Assembly (NCBI RefSeq): GCF_008274215.1
Contig: NZ_VTPS01000011.1
Coordinates: 35,955 to 99,954, forward strand
Direction of reading: 5' to 3'
DNA length: 64,000 nucleotides
DNA from: Calorimonas adulescens
Lineage (GTDB): Bacteria; Bacillota; Thermoanaerobacteria; Thermoanaerobacterales; UBA4877
The translations under genes were made by a program, and so were the position numbers. The notes under the pieces are model-generated. The model was not told where the DNA came from. It saw only the letters and a list, made by a program, of their open reading frames with translations, and searched no databases. Of this stretch, positions 44,527-53,284 are shown piece after piece. Position 1 is the stretch's first letter. Every line of letters begins with the position of its first letter.

Positions 44527-45989
44527 TTAGAGAGATATTGCTTGGTTCAGCGGTAGCGATAGCTGTATTTTTGGCAATCCTTGGGTTTGATATAACCCCT
44601 ATTATATTCATAGGAGGTATGCTTTTTGTGCTGAATTATCTTTTGGAAGGAAAGATGGGCGGAGGTCTTAAAACAACAAGTGTGCCTCATACTGTTACCT
44701 TTGACGATATTGGAGGCCAAAATTCCGCAATTAGAGAACTTAAGGAGGCACTTGATTTCATCATTCACGATGAAGAGGTTAAAAGACTTGGGATAAGGCC
44801 CCTGAAAGGGATACTGCTCTGGGGACCACCCGGGACAGGCAAGACTCTTCTAGCAAAAGCTGCAGCTTCATATACTGATTCGGCTTTTGTGGCGTCATCA
44901 GGCAGTGAATTCATAGAGGTATATGCCGGAGTGGGGGCTCAGAGGGTTAGAAGGCTCTTTGACATAGCGAGGGATGAAGCTATAAAGCAGGGGAAAAAAG
45001 GAGCTGTGGTGTTTATTGATGAGATTGAGATAGTTGGTGTAAAGAGGGGTAGAAACGAAGGACATATGGAATATGATCAGACTTTGAATCAGCTTTTAGT
45101 TGAAATGGATGGGATAAACCCGAATGATGATATAAAAATACTGGTTATAGCTGCAACCAATAGAATGGATATGCTTGACGAGGCACTTTTGAGGCCAGGC
45201 CGTTTTGACAGACAGGTAAGAGTTGACCTGCCTGATAAGAAGGGTCGTTTGGATATTTTGAAAATACATTCCAAAGGGAAGCCGCTGGCATCAGATGTGG
45301 ACCTTGAGAAGATTGCACAGGACACATTTGGTTTTTCAGGTGCTCATTTAGAGGCTCTTATGAATGAAGCTGCTATCCTTGCCATGAGAGATAAGTCCAG
45401 CGTAATTACTCAGAAACATCTCACGGAGGCTGTGGATAAGGTGATAATGGGAGAAAAGCTTGACAGGAGGCCAACGCCTGAAGAGCTAAAGAGGGTGGCC
45501 ATTCATGAGACGGGACACGCAGTAGTCATTGAGACACTCACCCCAGGCAGTGTTGCCAATATCACCATAGCACCCAGAGGTAACGCCTTGGGATTTGTAC
45601 GGCAGACGGAGAAGGACGATCATTATCTTTATACCAAAGAAGAACTGGAAGAACAGATAATGATATGCTTAGGTGGAGCGATGGCAGAGGAGATAATTTT
45701 AAACAGCAGAAGTACAGGTGCCGCTAATGACTTTGAGCAGGCAATAAAGTATGCTAAGGATATTATATATTCAGGAATGTCAAGACTGGGGATAATAAGC
45801 AAGGATGACCTGCCGAAAAAAGAACTGAGCATTACTGTTTCAGAAATTATCAAGGAACTTGAAGGGCATGTTAAAAATATAATCGAAAGAAATAAAGATA
45901 TTATTTTAAGCCTTGCAGATATTATTTTGAGGGAGGAGACCATTTCGGGAGAATTATTGAGGAGTTCCCTTGCAGGCGTGGCTGCTTAA
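44523..45989 (+). CDS. Short FtsH-like AAA+ zinc metalloprotease
   Basis: A 488-residue membrane protease. Two closely spaced hydrophobic segments (about 4-20 and 25-41) replace the usual two helices plus external domain of FtsH. Walker A is GPPGTGKT (101-108), Walker B VVFIDEIE, SRH region ATNRMDMLDEALLRPGRFDR (ends ATNRMD and RPGRFD), zinc site HETGH (328-332), and a third-ligand Asp in AANDFEQA. Canonical FtsH is about 600-650 residues, so this is a compact variant. A second, differently shortened homologue lies at 48829-50268. GGCCAGGCC at 45193. Confidence 0.9.
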   Translation: MIREILLGSAVAIAVFLAILGFDITPIIFIGGMLFVLNYLLEGKMGGGLKTTSVPHTVTFDDIGGQNSAIRELKEALDFIIHDEEVKRLGIRPLKGILLWGPPGTGKTLLAKAAASYTDSAFVASSGSEFIEVYAGVGAQRVRRLFDIARDEAIKQGKKGAVVFIDEIEIVGVKRGRNEGHMEYDQTLNQLLVEMDGINPNDDIKILVIAATNRMDMLDEALLRPGRFDRQVRVDLPDKKGRLDILKIHSKGKPLASDVDLEKIAQDTFGFSGAHLEALMNEAAILAMRDKSSVITQKHLTEAVDKVIMGEKLDRRPTPEELKRVAIHETGHAVVIETLTPGSVANITIAPRGNALGFVRQTEKDDHYLYTKEELEEQIMICLGGAMAEEIILNSRSTGAANDFEQAIKYAKDIIYSGMSRLGIISKDDLPKKELSITVSEIIKELEGHVKNIIERNKDIILSLADIILREETISGELLRSSLAGVAA

Positions 45990-46001
45990 GGCTTATTCAG
46001 T

Positions 46002-46028
46002 AAAGACGGAGCAGATCCGTCTTTTTTT
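46002..46028 (+). terminator. Terminator after the FtsH-like pair
   Basis: AAAGACGGA / TCCGTCTTT stem with five-base loop and following T run. Confidence 0.9.
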
Positions 46029-46116
46029 ATACCCATCAGTTTTCTGTTTTAGCATATGAGGCACATTAATATAACGAGTTATGTCCCTAAGCATTTAATT
46101 TTTCATATAAAACTAT

Positions 46117-46145
46117 TTGATATTAAAAATATTTTATTGTATAAT
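46117..46145 (+). promoter_or_regulatory. Promoter of MATE-MarR unit
   Basis: TTGATA (46117-46122), 17-base spacer, TATAAT (46140-46145). Confidence 0.75.
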
Positions 46146-46184
46146 AACATATCATTAGAAGTATTCATAAGGAGATGAGACAGC

Positions 46185-47609
46185 ATGGATAAGGAAAACA
46201 ATCAAATAAATAATTTTACGGAAGGTAGTATACCAAAGCATCTCTTGTCTTTTTCGATACCGTTATTTCTGGGAAACATATTGCAGGCACTTTATAATAC
46301 GGTAGACAGCATATGGGTTGGCAGGTTTTTAGGGCCACAGGCTTTAGCCGCTGTGTCTGTGAGCTTTCCCATTATATTTGTGCTGGTTGCGCTTGTTACC
46401 GGTATTACTATGGCTACTACTGTAATGGTAGCACAATATGTAGGAGCCAAAAAGATTGATATGGTAAAGAAAACAGTAGGAAACTCGCTTTTTTTACTCA
46501 TCATAGCGTCTATTGTAGCCTCTACAACAGGGATATTGCTTAACAGGACGCTCTTGAGGCTCATTAATACCCCAGAAGAAATCCTTCCTATGGCTTCAGG
46601 GTATGCACGCATAATCTTTATGGGGTTTATATTCATGTTTGGGTATAACATGACCAGTGCTATTTTGATGGGTCTGGGTGACTCTAAGACACCGCTTAGG
46701 TTTCTCTTTTATTCTACAATGATAAATATAGTACTTGATCCCATAATGATATTTGGTCTTGGTCCGATACCTAAAATGGGAATACAAGGAGCTGCAATAG
46801 CTACAATTTTATCTCAGGCCATATCTTTTGTTCTTGCTTTGAGGTATCTTGATAGAAATGAGCATGTCATAAGCTATAAGTTGCGTGATATAAGGTATGA
46901 TAGGGAGCTGACAAGACTTACTATAAAAATTGGTCTTCCGGCAGGTATACAGCAAACTGTTGTAGCTCTGGGGAATACACTGATTATGTCTATTGTGAAT
47001 AGTTTTGGTGTAAATGTGGTAGCGGCTTTTAATGCGGCACAAAAATTAGATTCTTTTGCTTTTATGCCATCAATGTCAATAGGAATGGCTTCCTCCACCT
47101 TGACAGGACAAAATATGGGTGCAGGTAAAACGGAAAGGGTTAAGGAGGTTGCCAGGTGGTCTGAGATTATTGCTGTTTTAATTACAGGTATAATTTCAGT
47201 TGTCTTTTTACTTGTACCGGATAAATTGCTGTTGCTCTTTACTACTGACAGGGAAGTGCTAAACTTGGGGGCGCAATGTTTGAGAACTCTGGCTATAGCC
47301 TATGTTCCATTTGGACTGATGTGGGTCTTTAACGGTATAATAAGAGGAGCTGGGGATACTATTATAACAATGATAATTTCTATTATCTCACTGTGGGTTG
47401 TAAGGCTTCCACTTTCCGCATACCTGTCAAAGACGGGTTTGGCCCAAAATGGTATCTGGGTTGGCATGTCGAGTGGTTCTATTTTAAGTGCAATCTTGAG
47501 CTATGCATATTATAGGTCTGGAAGGTGGAAAAGAAGAGCTATTGTAAGAAGTTCTTCAGGCGACGAGACACTGGAAAATGTCGATGACGTTGACCTGAAT
47601 TTTCAGTAG
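46185..47609 (+). CDS. MATE-family efflux transporter
   Basis: A 474-residue cation-coupled exporter with 12 predicted membrane segments in two MatE halves. Family signatures are IPLFLGNILQALYNTVDSIWVGRFLG (ends IPLFLGNIL and SIWVGRFLG), the LGLGDSKTPL-type sequence, and the second-half repeat around GMASSTLTGQNMGAGK. It probably exports drugs or toxic metabolites. The adjacent MarR gene starts 14 bases after its stop and is likely its regulator. Confidence 0.94.
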   Translation: MDKENNQINNFTEGSIPKHLLSFSIPLFLGNILQALYNTVDSIWVGRFLGPQALAAVSVSFPIIFVLVALVTGITMATTVMVAQYVGAKKIDMVKKTVGNSLFLLIIASIVASTTGILLNRTLLRLINTPEEILPMASGYARIIFMGFIFMFGYNMTSAILMGLGDSKTPLRFLFYSTMINIVLDPIMIFGLGPIPKMGIQGAAIATILSQAISFVLALRYLDRNEHVISYKLRDIRYDRELTRLTIKIGLPAGIQQTVVALGNTLIMSIVNSFGVNVVAAFNAAQKLDSFAFMPSMSIGMASSTLTGQNMGAGKTERVKEVARWSEIIAVLITGIISVVFLLVPDKLLLLFTTDREVLNLGAQCLRTLAIAYVPFGLMWVFNGIIRGAGDTIITMIISIISLWVVRLPLSAYLSKTGLAQNGIWVGMSSGSILSAILSYAYYRSGRWKRRAIVRSSSGDETLENVDDVDLNFQ

Positions 47610-47623
47610 TGAGGTAAAGGTAT

Positions 47624-48061
47624 ATGGTAATTGGAGATTTAAATAATGAGTTTAGTACATTTTTTATAAACTGCAGTACCTGGTTCCGTGAGCTTACCAG
47701 AGAGTCACTCAATGAGCTCGGGATAACATCAGGCCAATATAAATTATTGCACATAATAAAAAAGAGTCAGCCTTGCAGAATGAGCGAGCTCAGTGACAAC
47801 ATACATGTAAGTTGTGGCAGTGCCACTGTTATGGTGAACAAATTGGTAGAGATGGGTCTTACTGAAAGAATGGATTCCCCTAAAGATAGAAGGGTAATAT
47901 ATATAAAATTGACAAAAGCAGGTGAGTCACTGATAGATGAACACAAGAGGATATTTAACGAGATACTGAAAAGAAGACTGACCAAACTGACTGAAGAGGA
48001 ACAAAAAATACTTCTTGACAATGTAAGAGAATTAAATCATTTACTGGAGAAATTTTTGTAG
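47624..48061 (+). CDS. MarR-family transcriptional regulator
   Basis: A 145-residue winged-helix dimer. It has LGITSGQYKLLHIIKKSQPCRMSELS, given by its ends LGITSGQYKLL and CRMSELS, a recognition helix in CGSATVMVNKLVEMGL, and the wing SPKDRRVIYIKLT. It is cotranscribed with the MATE exporter and probably represses that operon in response to an exported compound. A terminator shared with mecA follows. Confidence 0.93.
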   Translation: MVIGDLNNEFSTFFINCSTWFRELTRESLNELGITSGQYKLLHIIKKSQPCRMSELSDNIHVSCGSATVMVNKLVEMGLTERMDSPKDRRVIYIKLTKAGESLIDEHKRIFNEILKRRLTKLTEEEQKILLDNVRELNHLLEKFL

Positions 48062-48083
48062 GGGGGATAACTAAATATCCCCC
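48060..48083. terminator. Bidirectional terminator between marR and mecA
   Basis: AGGGGGGATA / TATCCCCCT stem with one bulge and a small loop, flanked by A/T runs. Confidence 0.65.
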
Positions 48084-48634
48084 TAAAAATATTCATTTAT
48101 TATTTCAAAAACATCCTTATCTATTAAAAGATTTCCATACTCATTCAGTATTCCAGAAGAGATGCTGGTTTTTATTCCATATTCGTCCAGGATGGCCTGG
48201 GCCTTTTTGGTAAGATAGCCGTTCAATGAAAGTATATATTTGTTATGGTATTTGTACAGGCTGCTTTCTCCAGAGAATAATCCATCTATTTCCTTGGAGA
48301 GAATAACTAAGTCATCAAAGGTGTCAAAGGCATAATAGTTATCGAGGTAGCTCTTTGGCGGCTTGCTGGAAAGCCATAGAGGTTTTGAATTGGGGATACG
48401 GGTAACCACAATGACAAAACTGTCATAGGAAACTGGAGCAACCTCTACTATAAGCTTGGCATTATCTACATCAAAACTCTCTTCGATGTAAGCTTCATAC
48501 AACAGCTCCCAGAAAAGTGATTGGGCTTTTGTGTTATCATAATATAACTCATTTATATCTATGTTTTTTTTCTTTAAATCTGCGGCGGTTATTAGGATTC
48601 TAATCTTGTTTTCATTTATTTTTTCTATTTTCAT
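48083..48634 (-). CDS. mecA: MecA-like adaptor protein
   Basis: A 183-residue MecA/YpbH-type ClpC adaptor. The N-terminal substrate-binding domain (MKIEKINENKIRILITAADL) and the C-terminal ClpC-binding part (YAFDTFDDLVILSKEI, then SSLYKYHNKYILSL) are visible. The usual length is 200-240 residues, so this is a short member. ATG 48634 is chosen because GGAGGTGGGCGGG precedes it. In B. subtilis MecA targets ComK and others for ClpCP degradation; the targets here are unknown. Convergent with marR. Confidence 0.85.
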   Translation of the reverse strand: MKIEKINENKIRILITAADLKKKNIDINELYYDNTKAQSLFWELLYEAYIEESFDVDNAKLIVEVAPVSYDSFVIVVTRIPNSKPLWLSSKPPKSYLDNYYAFDTFDDLVILSKEIDGLFSGESSLYKYHNKYILSLNGYLTKKAQAILDEYGIKTSISSGILNEYGNLLIDKDVFEIINEYF

Positions 48635-48800
48635 CCCGCCCACCTCCAAACAAATGGTTCTCAAATATTTTATGTAATCATTTTTGTTATTATCCATTAT
48701 AGCACACAACGGTATTTTTTCATAGGAAACAGTATAAAAGATACAGGCTGTTTATGTAAAATTTTTTATTTATGGGTTAGTTTTTGTTTGTGAAGTAATA

Positions 48801-48828
48801 TAGCAGCAGGATTTCAGTCCTACTGCTA
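48801..48828 (-). terminator. Hairpin after the second FtsH-like gene
   Basis: TAGCAGTAGGA / TCCTGCTGCTA stem (one mismatch) directly after the stop codon on the minus strand. The following TATTACTT is only weakly T-rich. Confidence 0.45.
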
Positions 48829-50268
48829 CTATGCTGTGACCATTCGAGAACTTTTAGAGCTTTTTATTATCTCATCTATTTCATATCCATTGAGAGAGTT
48901 TGCTTCTAATAATTTATTAACTATTTTATCCAGCAGGTTTTTGTTCTTTTCTAATATAGCCAGTGTCTCTTTGTAGCACATGTCTATTATTTTATTTACC
49001 TCTCTATCTATTTCTTCACTGTATCGAGTGTTTTGGCCGTCGTATACCCTTTTGCCTATATCACTCATGCCGTATGAGGTAATCATGGTAAGTGCTATTT
49101 GAGTAACTTCTTTGAGGTCATTTTGAGCTCCTGAGGACACGTCTTTGAAGATAAGTTCTTCAGCAGCCCGTCCACCAAGGAGTACACACATTCTATTGAG
49201 AAGCTGGGTTTTGGTTTCAAGGAAGTTATCCTCATTTGGGAGATTTAATACATAACCTAAAGCATGACCCCTTGGGACGATAGATATTTTGCTAATGGTA
49301 TTTACTTTTAACAAATTTGAAATCAGAGCGTGGCCTGCTTCGTGGTATGCTACTATTAGCTTTTCCTTCTCAATCACATAAGCGTTTTTCTTTTCTATGC
49401 CTGCGATAACCCTCTCGATGGCCTCATTAAATTCGTCACAACCTATGCGTTTTTTACCTCGTCTTACCGCCAATATGGCAGCTTCGTTGGCAATACTGGC
49501 CAGATGAGCACCCGTCATACCAAATGTTTTCATGGCCAGTTCCTTTAAATCCACATCTGGTTCCAATGGTTTATTTTTAGTATGAACTCTTAATATTTCC
49601 TCTCTTGCCCGTAGGTTTGGATGACCAATGAATATGTGTCTGTCAAATCGGCCAGGCCTCAAGAGCGCCTCATCCAAAAGGTCAAGCCTGTTTGTTGCCC
49701 CTATGACAATCACTGCCTCATCATTAGAATTAAAACCATCCATTTCCACAAGAAGCTGGTTTAAGGTTTGGTCTTTTTCAGAGTTGTTGTCAACATTTCT
49801 TCTGCTGCCAACAGCATCTATCTCATCAATAAATATTACACTGGGGGCAGTTTTTCTGGCCTTCTGAAACAAAGCCCTTATCCTGCTGGCACCTACACCT
49901 ACATACTTTTCCACAAATTCGGAGCCACTTACAGGATAAAAAGCGGCCCGTGTTTCGCCTGCCATGGCACTGGCAAGCAGCGTCTTACCTGTACCGGGAG
50001 GGCCGTAAAAGATTATACCCTTAGGGAACTTTGCCCCCATGGCCCTGTACTTTTGTGTATTGTTCATGTAATCTACTATATCCTGAAGCTCTTCAATAAC
50101 CTCGTCCAGGCCTGCAACGTCTTTGAATGTGGTAGAGGGTCTATTTTGCTCTTTTTCTTTGCCTTTAGTCCCCGGCACGGTTACAGGCGAGAGTTCTCTA
50201 TCATCATAAAACATAAGATAAAAAAAGGAGATAGCAAATACTACCAGTAAAATCAACACCCAGATCAT
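48829..50268 (-). CDS. Short FtsH-like AAA+ zinc metalloprotease, second copy
   Basis: A 479-residue protease with one N-terminal membrane helix (about 2-20). Walker A GPPGTGKT, Walker B VIFIDEIDAVG, RPGRFDRH, zinc site HEAGH and third-ligand Asp in GAQNDLKE are all present. It lacks the external domain and second helix of canonical FtsH, and so differs in membrane layout from the copy at 44523-45989. Sequence identity between the two is moderate, which argues against recent duplication. Divergent from the deacetylase gene. GGCCAGGCC at 49650 encodes the conserved RPGR. Confidence 0.9.
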   Translation of the reverse strand: MIWVLILLVVFAISFFYLMFYDDRELSPVTVPGTKGKEKEQNRPSTTFKDVAGLDEVIEELQDIVDYMNNTQKYRAMGAKFPKGIIFYGPPGTGKTLLASAMAGETRAAFYPVSGSEFVEKYVGVGASRIRALFQKARKTAPSVIFIDEIDAVGSRRNVDNNSEKDQTLNQLLVEMDGFNSNDEAVIVIGATNRLDLLDEALLRPGRFDRHIFIGHPNLRAREEILRVHTKNKPLEPDVDLKELAMKTFGMTGAHLASIANEAAILAVRRGKKRIGCDEFNEAIERVIAGIEKKNAYVIEKEKLIVAYHEAGHALISNLLKVNTISKISIVPRGHALGYVLNLPNEDNFLETKTQLLNRMCVLLGGRAAEELIFKDVSSGAQNDLKEVTQIALTMITSYGMSDIGKRVYDGQNTRYSEEIDREVNKIIDMCYKETLAILEKNKNLLDKIVNKLLEANSLNGYEIDEIIKSSKSSRMVTA

Positions 50269-50415
50269 AGATATTCCCTACTTTCAAATACTGTTTGCAT
50301 AAGTATTTTTTTATAATATTGCATATTATATTCATTAAATAATTTTGTAATTTATGGGTAAAGAGTATAAAGTCACATGAAGAGGAATAAATTTATTAGA
50401 GAATGGAGGGATGGT

Positions 50416-51195
50416 ATGCGTATAATCTACATAGAATGGGGCAAATTGATCAAGGTCTGTATAGTATTTGTGCTTGTAGGTGTTTCCCTTATATATTACA
50501 ATGGGTTATACACAGGCATCATATCTGTGTTTGCACCACAGAGAGAGATTCCCATATACTGTGTTGATACACCCCAGAAGAAGGTAGCGATAACCTTTGA
50601 CGCCAGCTGGGGCGCTGAAAATACGGCTAAAATTTTAGATATACTCGACCATTATAACGCAAAAGCTACATTTTTTCTTGTGGGGATATGGGTGGATGAT
50701 CATCCTGACATGGTAAAGGAGATAGCGAGAAGGAAGCATGAGATTGGTAACCATTCTACCTCTCACCCGCATATGAACAGCCTTTCTGAGTCTGAAATTG
50801 AAAAGGAGCTTACCATTACAACAGAAAAAATTAAGGCTTTAACCGGCAAGGACGTAAAGATATTCAGGCCTCCATTTGGGGAATATAACAACAGGGTTGT
50901 ATTGACAGCTAAAAGGCTCGGTTATTATGTTATTCAGTGGGATGTGGATTCATTGGACTGGAAAGGCCTATCTGCCGATGCTATGGCTGACAGGATTTTA
51001 CCAAAGGTTAAAGAAGGCTCTATAGTTTTATTTCACAATGATGGTGAGCATACCCCTGAGGTACTGCCGACCGTATTGAATGAGCTTAAAGAAAGAGGTT
51101 ATAGCTTTGTGACTGTGTCCGAGTTAATATACAAGGACAACTACTATATAGATCATCGGGGAATGCAACATTTACAAAGTAACAACTTACAATGA
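50416..51195 (+). CDS. Polysaccharide deacetylase, PdaB-like, membrane-anchored
   Basis: A 259-residue NodB-fold deacetylase. One N-terminal membrane helix (about 9-28) anchors it outside. Motifs: TFDASWG (motif 1, with the second Asp of the usual TFDDG replaced as in PdaB), HSTSHPHM (metal His pair), RPPFGEYNN, and a late SIVLFHND. This layout is typical of the spore-cortex-related PdaB/YlxY group. ATG 50416 follows GGAGGGATGG. A TGTAAT half-site at about 50348 resembles a WalR half-site, but its partner is imperfect. Confidence 0.88.
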   Translation: MRIIYIEWGKLIKVCIVFVLVGVSLIYYNGLYTGIISVFAPQREIPIYCVDTPQKKVAITFDASWGAENTAKILDILDHYNAKATFFLVGIWVDDHPDMVKEIARRKHEIGNHSTSHPHMNSLSESEIEKELTITTEKIKALTGKDVKIFRPPFGEYNNRVVLTAKRLGYYVIQWDVDSLDWKGLSADAMADRILPKVKEGSIVLFHNDGEHTPEVLPTVLNELKERGYSFVTVSELIYKDNYYIDHRGMQHLQSNNLQ

Positions 51196-51369
51196 TATAT
51201 GAAATTGTTGGTATTGCATAGTATATTTAAGTACATACTGTTATATCATAAGGGTTTACAACGTCGTTTAGGATATAAACGAATGGTGGCCGAATAGGCA
51301 AGTCGACAAAATGCGGCTTGATCTGTATAATCATGTTATCACTATGACCTTAAACAAGGGGGTGTTAGC
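51196..51369 (+). other. Leader of the LysM-SleB gene with small hairpins
   Basis: Two clear hairpins are seen, CGTTTA/TAAACG (51265-51281) and AAGTCG/CGGCTT (51300-51319), plus a weak GCC/GGC between them. No known riboswitch consensus is recognised. Confidence 0.35.
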
Positions 51370-52176
51370 ATGATAAGGGCCACTACTTTTTTGATTGTTT
51401 TTTTCTTCGCAGTTTCCCTTATCTTTTTGGTGGGAATACAACCAGTGGATGCCGCCACCAGGGTGCACGTGGTAAGCAAGGGTGAAACCCTTTATGAGAT
51501 AGCGAGCTGGTATGGCACGACAGTGAATGCCATAAAACAGGCAAACAACTACTGGAGTGACATCATAAGGCCAGGCCAGAAGCTCATAATACCTGCAAGC
51601 ACATCGAATTCATCAGGCAGCAGAGTGCACGTGGTGAGCAAGGGTGAGACTCTTTATAAGATAGCGAGCTGGTATGGCACGACAGTGAATGCCATAAAAC
51701 AGGCAAACAACTACTGGAGTGACATCATAAGGCCAGGCCAGAAGCTTATAATACCAACCGGGGCATCAGGTTCACACGGAAGCGCTTCCACGCTTTCGTC
51801 AAGAGACTGGTCGGGAAGACTGAGTCGTAGTGACATATATTTACTGGCTAAACTTATTTATGCGGAAGCGAGGGGTGAACCTTATGAAGGTCAGGTAGCG
51901 GTAGGAGCTGTTGTGTTGAATAGGATTAAGAGCCCTGATTTTCCAAACACGGTGGCTGGAGTAATCTATCAGCCCTTAGCATTTACAGCAGTAAGTGACG
52001 GCCAGATATACTTAGAACCGGATTCCACTGCGTTAAAGGCAGCAGAGGATGCAGCAAGCGGATGGGACCCAAGCGGAGGAGCACTGTATTACTATAACCC
52101 TGCTATGGCACAATCAAAGTGGATATGGTCAAGGCCGGTTATTAAAAAGATTGGTAATCATGTCTTTGCAAAATAA
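51370..52176 (+). CDS. Cell wall hydrolase: signal peptide, two LysM, SleB (Hydrolase_2) domain
   Basis: A 268-residue secreted protein. Signal peptide about 1-28 (ending VDAA). Two LysM peptidoglycan-binding repeats (about 31-76 and 85-130) are almost identical at DNA level. After a Ser/Gly linker comes the SleB-type catalytic domain: LLAKLIYAEARGEPYEGQVAVGAVVLNRI (ends IYAEARGEP and VVLNRI, with the catalytic Glu in YAEARGE) and ALYYYNPAMAQSKW. Such proteins degrade spore cortex or act in wall remodelling. Ribosome site AAGGGGGTG. Confidence 0.95.
   Translation: MIRATTFLIVFFFAVSLIFLVGIQPVDAATRVHVVSKGETLYEIASWYGTTVNAIKQANNYWSDIIRPGQKLIIPASTSNSSGSRVHVVSKGETLYKIASWYGTTVNAIKQANNYWSDIIRPGQKLIIPTGASGSHGSASTLSSRDWSGRLSRSDIYLLAKLIYAEARGEPYEGQVAVGAVVLNRIKSPDFPNTVAGVIYQPLAFTAVSDGQIYLEPDSTALKAAEDAASGWDPSGGALYYYNPAMAQSKWIWSRPVIKKIGNHVFAK
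51459..51758 (+). repeat. 162-bp tandem duplication encoding the two LysM repeats
   Basis: Bases 51459-51596 and 51621-51758 differ at only a handful of sites, all but a few silent, with a period of exactly 162 (54 codons). This indicates recent duplication or gene conversion. Confidence 0.92.
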
Positions 52177-52209
52177 GGAGCTGTCTGTGTGATGGCTCCT
52201 TATCCTTTT
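52173..52209 (+). terminator. Terminator after the LysM-SleB gene
   Basis: ATAAGGAGC / GCTCCTTAT 9-bp stem overlapping the stop codon, then CCTTTTA. Confidence 0.75.
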
Positions 52210-52295
52210 ACATATAATCGATTATATATGCGTATTATAATATTCACAGGGGTGACAAACAGGAAATTACATTTTAGAAGAGAGATGGGTATACT

Positions 52296-53216
52296 ATGGC
52301 TATTATCTCTGTAGTAGGTAGAGGCGGGAAGACAACAATTAAGACAATGATAGAAAATGTACTTGATGATGTTGAGGTATATGAGGGTGTTGCAAATAAG
52401 GATTGTGACCTGATTGTAATGGCGGGCATGGCCAGGCCATTTAAGAAGGAGGTCATCCATTTTCCTCATGCCTTTAAGATGATAGTTAATGCAGATGTAA
52501 ACTACAGGCTGAAAGTGCCTTATGCGAGTGAGGTTGTAGACTACGGATTCAGCAGAAAGGCTACAGTAACGGCATCCAGTGTGATTCAGGAAGACTGGAG
52601 CCAAACATTTACATGCTGCATACAGAGAAGTTTTAACGCAATAAACGGTAGTCATGTTCAGCCAAGAGAGTTTAAAGTGCATATAAATGTGCCTGGTAAA
52701 TATAACATTTATAATACCTTAGCGTCAATAACGGTCCTTTTATTGTTAGACACCAAAGATGAAATAATATCAGACACGTTATCAAAATTAAAATTTGTTG
52801 GAAATATGGAAAAACTATATGATGGAGAATTCAGTGTGATATATAACAAGATAAGCAATCCCTATCAGCTTTTTTCCGTTCTTGAAAGTCTGAGTGAAAA
52901 TGAATTTAATAATTTATATATAATAACAGATAGTTTTAACTGTAAAAGTTATGGCTTCATTAAAAAGATAGCTGACATATTGAGGGAATGGTATCAGATA
53001 TATAGTTATACTATTTGTATGCAGAATGACAATTGCACAGCATACCTGAAGAGGCTTCTTCAAAGTTATGGCATAGAATGTTTGTCTGACGAATGTGGGG
53101 AAGCAATTAGAGGTATACTAAACCGCATTGGAAAAGGGGACATGGTTTTACTTTTAGGCGATAACAATGTCATTAAGAAACCATGGGCCGATTTTTTTAA
53201 TATTGAGAAAGAATAA
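52296..53216 (+). CDS. Mur-ligase-like ATP-binding protein, compact
   Basis: A 306-residue protein. A P-loop-like GRGGKTT at residues 8-14 corresponds to the Mur ligase GTNGKTT. Later, NVPGKYNIYNTLASITVLLLL corresponds to the Mur central-domain GxHNxxNxLAA (ends VPGKYNIYN and LASITVL). It lacks the N-terminal UDP-precursor domain of MurC-F, and the C-terminal part is not obviously a glutamate/amino acid-binding domain. The closest comparison is MurT- or CapB-like truncated ligases. The partner and substrate are unknown. It follows a terminator and precedes the SSB-like gene. GGCCAGGCC at 52430. Confidence 0.6.
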   Translation: MAIISVVGRGGKTTIKTMIENVLDDVEVYEGVANKDCDLIVMAGMARPFKKEVIHFPHAFKMIVNADVNYRLKVPYASEVVDYGFSRKATVTASSVIQEDWSQTFTCCIQRSFNAINGSHVQPREFKVHINVPGKYNIYNTLASITVLLLLDTKDEIISDTLSKLKFVGNMEKLYDGEFSVIYNKISNPYQLFSVLESLSENEFNNLYIITDSFNCKSYGFIKKIADILREWYQIYSYTICMQNDNCTAYLKRLLQSYGIECLSDECGEAIRGILNRIGKGDMVLLLGDNNVIKKPWADFFNIEKE

Positions 53217-53284
53217 GGTATATTTGTATGCTCCCTTTAATATTATTATCATTAGAAACTTACGATTGAAAGGGAGAGTGTAAA

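Noticed and set aside
51196..51369. ydaO-type c-di-AMP or GEMM c-di-GMP riboswitch before the SleB gene
   Set aside because: The conserved sequence blocks of either aptamer are absent.
51459..51758. CRISPR array
   Set aside because: Only two long coding repeats (LysM) are present; no short spaced repeats occur in the window.
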